DNA from: Thermoflexales bacterium
GTDB taxonomy: Bacteria > Chloroflexota > Anaerolineae > B4-G1
Direction of reading: 5' to 3'
Assembly: GCA_007118795.1 (NCBI GenBank)
Contig: SKQX01000151.1
Location: forward strand, 1 to 26,340
Length of the DNA stretch: 26,340 bases
Positions 22,439-26,340 of this stretch are shown piece by piece. The notes below the pieces were generated by a model that worked only from the letters and a program-made list of their open reading frames with translations, made no database searches and was not told the DNA's origin. The translations under genes were made by a program, and so were the position numbers. Position 1 is the stretch's first letter. Each line of letters begins with the position of its first letter.

Positions 22439-22852
22439 CTATGGTTCCATCAGCACATACCCAGCCTCACGCCAGGCGCGCATACCACCACGAAGCTCCA
22501 GCACTTCGTTGTACCCGAGAGAGACCAGCGTCTTTGCCGCCACCGTGCTCATCGGGTCGGTAGCACAGTAGAGGACGATAGTATGCTCACGTCCGGGCAA
22601 CTCCCCCGTGTGATCGGCTATCTCGTTGAACGGAACAAACAGGTCCGTCTGGGGGATCTCTCCCTCGTAGGGTGTGTGGACGTTCACCATAACGAAGTCC
22701 TTGTCCGCTAGCCTGACGGCCAGCTCCTCTACGGTGATGACGGTGTAACCCTCCCCGGTCCGCGATGGCCCGCCTCCCACGGCGCAGCCGGCCACCAGGA
22801 GCAGCAGCCCCCCGGCCAGCGCAACCGACATCCAGTTTCTCCTTCTATCCAC
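22439..22852 (-). CDS. Rhodanese-domain lipoprotein with normal Cys
   Basis: Exported sulfurtransferase-like protein of 137 residues. The signal peptide (MDRRRNWMSVALAGGLLLLVAGC) ends in a lipobox with Cys23 as the lipidated residue. The rhodanese domain runs VITVEELAVRLADKDFVMVNVHTPYEGEIPQTDLFVPFNEI, then HTIVLYCATDPMSTVAAKTLVSLGYNEVLELRGGMRAWREAGY. The active-site Cys lies in LYCATDPMS. It has AGAAGGAGAAACTGG upstream as ribosome binding site. It is an intact relative of the UGA-containing rhodanese lipoprotein at 14135-14566, is upstream of copA, and was probably transcribed with it. A role in managing sulfane sulfur or copper outside the cell is plausible but unproven. Confidence 0.85.
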   Translation of the reverse strand: MDRRRNWMSVALAGGLLLLVAGCAVGGGPSRTGEGYTVITVEELAVRLADKDFVMVNVHTPYEGEIPQTDLFVPFNEIADHTGELPGREHTIVLYCATDPMSTVAAKTLVSLGYNEVLELRGGMRAWREAGYVLMEP

Positions 22853-22993
22853 GACGCGCCGCTCTCAGGATTCTACCACTGCGCTTTGTCCATGGACAGG
22901 CGCTTCTAGCTCGTGACCAACCCCGCCATCTGGCGGGGTCGGTCGGTCCTGCGTCCGCCTGTCGGGCGGTTCTCCTTCGCTGAAGTCTGACCG
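22853..22993. other. Spacer between mnmA and the copper operon
   Basis: No gene. On the - strand TAGAAT near 22870-22875 could be a -10 box for the rhodanese-copA-YHS operon, but no convincing -35 lies at the right distance. Confidence 0.3.
22915..22944 (-). terminator. Strong hairpin downstream of mnmA
   Basis: GACCAACCCCGCCA (22915-22928) pairs with TGGCGGGGTCGGTC (22931-22944) over 14 positions with a single mismatch, leaving a 2-nt loop (in practice a 4-nt loop). It lies 50 nt after the mnmA stop on the - strand and no U-run follows. A smaller stem CCGCC/GGCGG (22956-22970) sits between them. Confidence 0.55.
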
Positions 22994-24100
22994 TCACCGG
23001 CGTCCCTTTCCTTTACCGCGGATGGATGACGCGATGGTGCCTCCCCCTAGCACTTCCTCCCCACGATAGAACACGGCGGCCTGCCCCGGTGTGACGCCGT
23101 GCAGGGGCTTGACCGTGCGGATCGTCAGCTCCCGTTTGTCCTCGCGGTACAGTATGGCCTCGGCAGTGCTCGCCGTCGAGCGGATCTTGACCTCCACCGC
23201 GGCTGGAAGGGAGGGTGGCTGACCGAGGACGAAGCTCGGATCCACCACGCCAAACGCGTCGCAGCCCAGGTGATCCGCCGGCCCCACGACCAGCGCATTC
23301 CGGCAGGTGTCTTTCTCCAACACGTACAGCGGCTCAGACCAGGTGATCCCGATGCCCCGCCGCTGCCCGATGGTGTAGAAGGGCAGCCCTTGATGCTCTC
23401 CCAGCTCCCGCCCCTCAGGATCGACGATGGGTCCTGGCTCCAGGATGTGTGGAGCGTGGGCCCCCAGGAAGCGGGCGTAATCTTGATCCCGGACGAAGCA
23501 GATATCCTGACTCTCTTCTCTCTGCGCGACCGGCAGGTTCCTCTGTGCGGCCGCAGCCCGCACCTCAGCCTTGGTGAGCTCGCCTAGGGGGAAGAGGACG
23601 TGCCGGAGTTGCTCCTGCCCCAAAACGTACAGGAAGTAGCTCTGGTCCTTGCGTGTGTCCGACGCGCGCATCAGTCTGAATGTCCCATTCGTGACACGAA
23701 CGCGGGCATAGTGCCCGGTGGCAAGATAGGATGTGCCTGAAGCGCGGGCTGTCTCCAGCAGGTAGCCGAACTTGATCTCCCGATTGCAGAGTATGCAAGG
23801 GTTCGGCGTCCGGCCGCGGGCGTGTTCCTCAATGAAGGGGTCGACCACAGCCGCCTTGAACTGCCGGGAGCAGTCGATCGCGCGAAAGGGCACCCCCAGG
23901 GTCTCGGCCACGCGGCGAGCGTCTCGTGAGGCTGCGGACGTGCAGCACCGGTTCTCGCTCCCCTCGCCAGGCTCGCTCCACAACTGGAGCATCACGCCGG
24001 TCACGTCGTACCCCTCCTCGACCAGCATGGCAGCCGCCAGGGAGCTGTCCACTCCCCCACTCATGGCCACCACGACACGCCGGTTATCGACCATCGGCAA
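22994..24100 (-). CDS. mnmA: tRNA-specific 2-thiouridylase MnmA
   Basis: Forms 2-thiouridine at the wobble U34 of Lys, Glu and Gln tRNAs, using persulfide sulfur and ATP. It has 368 residues if the TTG at 24100 is used (GAGGAG 7 nt upstream); an ATG two codons later is the alternative but its spacing is long. Features: PP-loop VVVAMSGGVDSSLAAAML, GVMLQLWSEP, the catalytic Cys in GRTPNPCILCNREIKFG (C102), ATGHYAR, KDQSYFLYVLGQ, the second catalytic Cys in EESQDICFV (C201), and GEHQGLPFYTIGQRRGIG. The C-terminal barrel includes VLEKD and RYR-like strands ending near GEEVLGGGTI. It follows the cysE-DUF59 gene by 18 nt and is the last gene of the patB-cysE-mnmA set. Confidence 0.97.
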   Translation of the reverse strand: MPMVDNRRVVVAMSGGVDSSLAAAMLVEEGYDVTGVMLQLWSEPGEGSENRCCTSAASRDARRVAETLGVPFRAIDCSRQFKAAVVDPFIEEHARGRTPNPCILCNREIKFGYLLETARASGTSYLATGHYARVRVTNGTFRLMRASDTRKDQSYFLYVLGQEQLRHVLFPLGELTKAEVRAAAAQRNLPVAQREESQDICFVRDQDYARFLGAHAPHILEPGPIVDPEGRELGEHQGLPFYTIGQRRGIGITWSEPLYVLEKDTCRNALVVGPADHLGCDAFGVVDPSFVLGQPPSLPAAVEVKIRSTASTAEAILYREDKRELTIRTVKPLHGVTPGQAAVFYRGEEVLGGGTIASSIRGKGKGRR

Positions 24101-24118
24101 GCTCGATCTCCTCAGTCC

Positions 24119-25111
24119 TCAGATTCCGCCTCCGGAGCGGAGGTGTGGCACCCTGTCCTCCCAATGCCAGGCCTCATCCAGTAACACCACCTCCACCGGC
24201 TCTCCGCCTGAGGCCCAGCGCACCTTCCGTCTGACCTGTTCCAGTAGGTATCCGGCCGAAGGATGCGTTGGAGAGGTGAGCACCATACGCACCTCCAATC
24301 CATGCCCATTCTCCTCGATCTTCCGGATCAGGCCCAGATCGACCACGTTCACGCCCACTTCAGGGTCGATGACGTCGCGCAGGGCCTGGTAGATCGCTTC
24401 CTTGCGGCCCTTGCCGTTGGAGCCCCCGTTCCCTGCCGCGGAAGAGCTCATCTTGATCCCGGGGAGCCCCTCCTCCATCTCCAACAGCCTCTCCTCCAAG
24501 CGACTCTGCCGCTCCAGGATCTCGCTCAGGGTGCGCAGCACCGGGTCGGGCAGCTGACCGTGCTCCAGGAGATCGCTCTCCGACGATGTCTCAGAGGCCA
24601 GCCCGGCGATGTGACCCGGCACGCCGACCACCGTGGTCCCCGCTGGGACCGACTTGATCACCACCGACCCCGCGCCCACCCGGGCGTCGCGACCGACGGT
24701 GATGGGTCCCAGGACAGTGGCCCCCGCACCAATCACCACGTTGTCACCGATGGTGGGATGCCGCTTGCACTTCTCCGAGCTGGTGCCCCCCAGGACCACG
24801 CCCTGGTAAAGCAGCACGTCGTCGCCGATCTCCGCGGTCTCACCGATCACCACGCCCATACCGTGGTCGATAAAGACGCGCCTTCCGATGGCTGCCCCGG
24901 GATGGATCTCCACCCCGGTCAACGCCCGGTTGACGTGGGAGATGAGTCGCCCCGGGAATCGCAGACCACGGTTCCAGAGGAGATGAGCCAGCCGGTGGAG
25001 CCAGATGGCATGTAACCCCGGGTAGCAGCAGACCACCTCCCACGCGCTCCTGGCGGCCGGATCCTTGGCGAATATCGTCTGCACGTCCTCTTTCACTCTT
25101 CTCAGTATCAT
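24119..25111 (-). CDS. cysE: Serine O-acetyltransferase (CysE) fused to a MIP18/DUF59 domain
   Basis: A 330-residue two-domain protein. Residues 1-170 are a bacterial serine acetyltransferase (acetyl-CoA plus serine to O-acetylserine, first step of cysteine synthesis): HRLAHLLWNRG, then hexapeptide repeats with the catalytic His in IDHGMGVVIGETA (H83), LYQGVVLGGTSSEKCKRHPTIGDNVVIGAGA (H118) and VPAGTTVVGVPG. Residues 190-216 are likely a short coiled coil (LRTLSEILERQSRLEERLLEMEEGL), 221-236 a Ser/Gly linker. Residues 237-310 are a DUF59/MIP18 domain of the Fe-S assembly type: KEAIYQALRDVIDPEVGVNVVDLGLIRKIE and LEVRMVLTSPTHPSAGYLLEQVR. The Cys usual at T-PGC-P is His here (SPTHPSAG). An internal start at M221 for a separate DUF59 product cannot be excluded but has no good ribosome binding site. 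The gene begins 16 nt after the patB stop. Confidence 0.92.
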   Translation of the reverse strand: MILRRVKEDVQTIFAKDPAARSAWEVVCCYPGLHAIWLHRLAHLLWNRGLRFPGRLISHVNRALTGVEIHPGAAIGRRVFIDHGMGVVIGETAEIGDDVLLYQGVVLGGTSSEKCKRHPTIGDNVVIGAGATVLGPITVGRDARVGAGSVVIKSVPAGTTVVGVPGHIAGLASETSSESDLLEHGQLPDPVLRTLSEILERQSRLEERLLEMEEGLPGIKMSSSAAGNGGSNGKGRKEAIYQALRDVIDPEVGVNVVDLGLIRKIEENGHGLEVRMVLTSPTHPSAGYLLEQVRRKVRWASGGEPVEVVLLDEAWHWEDRVPHLRSGGGI

Positions 25112-25127
25112 ATACCCGAACCTACCT

Positions 25128-26340
25128 TCAGACAGTTACGATCCCTCCGGGTTCTGCCCGTTCCGCCAGCCCATTTTCCGCCTCCGTCGTGTCCCCCAAG
25201 TCCGATAAAGCGAGGCTCATCCGCTGCAGGGCCTCAGCAAGGGTGGAGCGGGGGCAGGCGAAGTTGAGCCGCAGGAAACCCTCGCCCCCCCGACCGAAGG
25301 TCGCGCCCTCGTTCAGTGCGACTCTGGCCCGATCCAGGAAGAACTCGTGAGGGCTGCCGGGGATTCCGGCGTCGCGGCAGTCCAGCCAGGCTAGGTACGT
25401 GCCCTCGGGCCTGCTCATGGTGATGCCCGGCAGGTCGCTCTCCACACGTCCCAAGAGGAGATCCAGGTTCTCCTCCAGGTAGTGTAGCAGTCTCTCCAAC
25501 CACGCCTGACCGTCCCGATAGGCTGCCACAGCGGCTGTGTATCCCAATACGTTCACGCCCGGAACCAGGTCTGGATAGGTCCGCGTTAGCCGCTGCCGCA
25601 GCTCCGGATTCTGGACGATGGCCACCGAACACTTCAGCCCAGCGATGTTGTACGTCTTGCTGGGGGCGATGAGGGTGACGGTCTGCTCGGCGATCTCGGG
25701 AGCCAGGGACGCGATAGGCAAGTGGTGGTGTTTGCCCAGAATCAGGTCGCCGTGGATCTCGTCCGAACAGATCAGCACATTTCGGCGCAGACAGATCTCT
25801 GCCATGCGCTCCAGCTCCCCCCGTCGAAAGACGCGGCCCACCGGGTTGTGCGGGTTGCACAGGATGAAGACGCGTGTGCGCTGGTTGATGGTCGCCTCCA
25901 TCAGGTCAAAATCGATCTCGTACTGTCCATCGGACCGCCGGGTGAGTTCGATCTCGTCATTGGCTAGCCTGGCCTGGGCCGGGGCCCTCAGCATCGGGTA
26001 GTACACCGGCGTCTGCAGGAGGACACCCTCCCCAGCGCGGGCCACGGCGTGGCAGACCAGGTTGAAGCCCGTTACCACCCCGGGAAGGAAGAGTACGTCC
26101 TCGGGCGTGACCTGCCAACCATACAGGCGATCCATGCGGTCGGCGATCAGCTCGCGGAGTTCGTGGGGTATCTGACCGTAACCGAACACCCCGTGGTCGA
26201 CGCGCTCGCGCAGGGCCTCAATGACCGGGGCCGGCGATCTGAAATCCATATCGGCCACCCACAGAGGGAGGACGTCATCGCCATACCGGTGCCACTTGGC
26301 GCTCTCAAAGCGGCGTCTGTCGATGGTCTGATCGAAATCG
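25128..26340 (-). CDS. patB: MalY/PatB-type aminotransferase-fold C-S lyase, 5' end outside window
   Basis: PLP-dependent fold-type I enzyme; PatB/MalY members cleave cystathionine or other cysteine conjugates. The frame runs to the right edge of the window (DFDQTIDRRRFESAKWHRYGDDVLPLWVADMDF), so only the first few residues are missing. Features: WVADMDFRSP, GYGQIPHELRELIADR, FLPGVVTGFNLV, LQTPVYYPML, FILCNPHNPVGRVF, ICSDEIHGDLIL, and the PLP lysine in APSKTYNIAGLKCSV; the C-terminal signature is EGTYLAWLDCR and FLRLNFACPRS. The stop is 16 nt before the cysE-DUF59 gene. Together they suggest cysteine and thiol metabolism supplying sulfur to MnmA. A strict cystathionine beta-lyase versus general C-S lyase role is not decidable here. 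Confidence 0.9.
   Translation of the reverse strand, partial: DFDQTIDRRRFESAKWHRYGDDVLPLWVADMDFRSPAPVIEALRERVDHGVFGYGQIPHELRELIADRMDRLYGWQVTPEDVLFLPGVVTGFNLVCHAVARAGEGVLLQTPVYYPMLRAPAQARLANDEIELTRRSDGQYEIDFDLMEATINQRTRVFILCNPHNPVGRVFRRGELERMAEICLRRNVLICSDEIHGDLILGKHHHLPIASLAPEIAEQTVTLIAPSKTYNIAGLKCSVAIVQNPELRQRLTRTYPDLVPGVNVLGYTAAVAAYRDGQAWLERLLHYLEENLDLLLGRVESDLPGITMSRPEGTYLAWLDCRDAGIPGSPHEFFLDRARVALNEGATFGRGGEGFLRLNFACPRSTLAEALQRMSLALSDLGDTTEAENGLAERAEPGGIVTV

Noticed and set aside
1..26340. CRISPR arrays, tRNA or rRNA genes
   Set aside because: No regularly spaced repeats, cloverleaf-like segments ending in CCA or conserved rRNA stretches were seen by eye; small structured RNAs cannot be excluded without a covariance search.

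Overview
This is a GC-rich bacterial window (about 60% by eye), probably chromosomal and most likely from a Chloroflexota (Anaerolineae-like) lineage. The main clue is the C-terminal tail IYLPLLLKN on a large secreted protein, which I associate with exported Chloroflexota proteins. The paired CopA/YHS genes, short ThiI and JAMM-ThiF-TusA set are compatible. The taxonomy is an inference.

Layout. Positions 1-6700 (+ strand) hold secreted or surface proteins: a papain-like cysteine peptidase running in from the left edge, an unknown lipoprotein, and the wreck of a very large protein (beta-helix, then gingipain-like C25 peptidase, then Ig/CARDB-like C-terminus ending in the YLPL tail). That gene is cut at its 5' end by a decayed ISAs1-family transposase, broken by frameshifts and stops, and carries a 135-bp MITE-like insertion. 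From about 7190 onward almost everything is on the - strand and concerns sulfur, thiol redox and metals: sufS; a divergent + strand CcdA/DsbD-like gene; a DsbA-like lipoprotein; thiI-ccdA-DUF2085; a rhodanese lipoprotein behind a heavy-metal P-type ATPase; tusA-JAMM-thiF-DUF169; a second rhodanese lipoprotein with CopA and a YHS protein; and patB-cysE/DUF59-mnmA at the right edge.

Most interesting signal. Two separate genes, the CcdA/DsbD-like protein (UGA at 9841-9843) and the rhodanese lipoprotein (UGA at 14275-14273), each have an in-frame UGA exactly where the family carries a redox or active-site-loop cysteine. Each UGA is followed at the right distance by a perfect 6-bp hairpin with a small G-containing loop, as in a bacterial SECIS element. 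I propose both as selenoproteins of an extracytoplasmic thiol/sulfur relay. The CcdA-like gene also has a one-base frameshift in a G run, so nonsense decay is still possible for that gene.

How the genes fit together: SufS supplies sulfane sulfur; TusA, ThiF/MoeB, JAMM, ThiI and MnmA pass it to carriers and tRNA; CysE and PatB make and break cysteine-type thiols; CcdA/DsbA/rhodanese proteins handle thiols outside the membrane; the two ATPases, YHS protein and second rhodanese handle thiophilic metals. No tRNA, rRNA or CRISPR array was seen.
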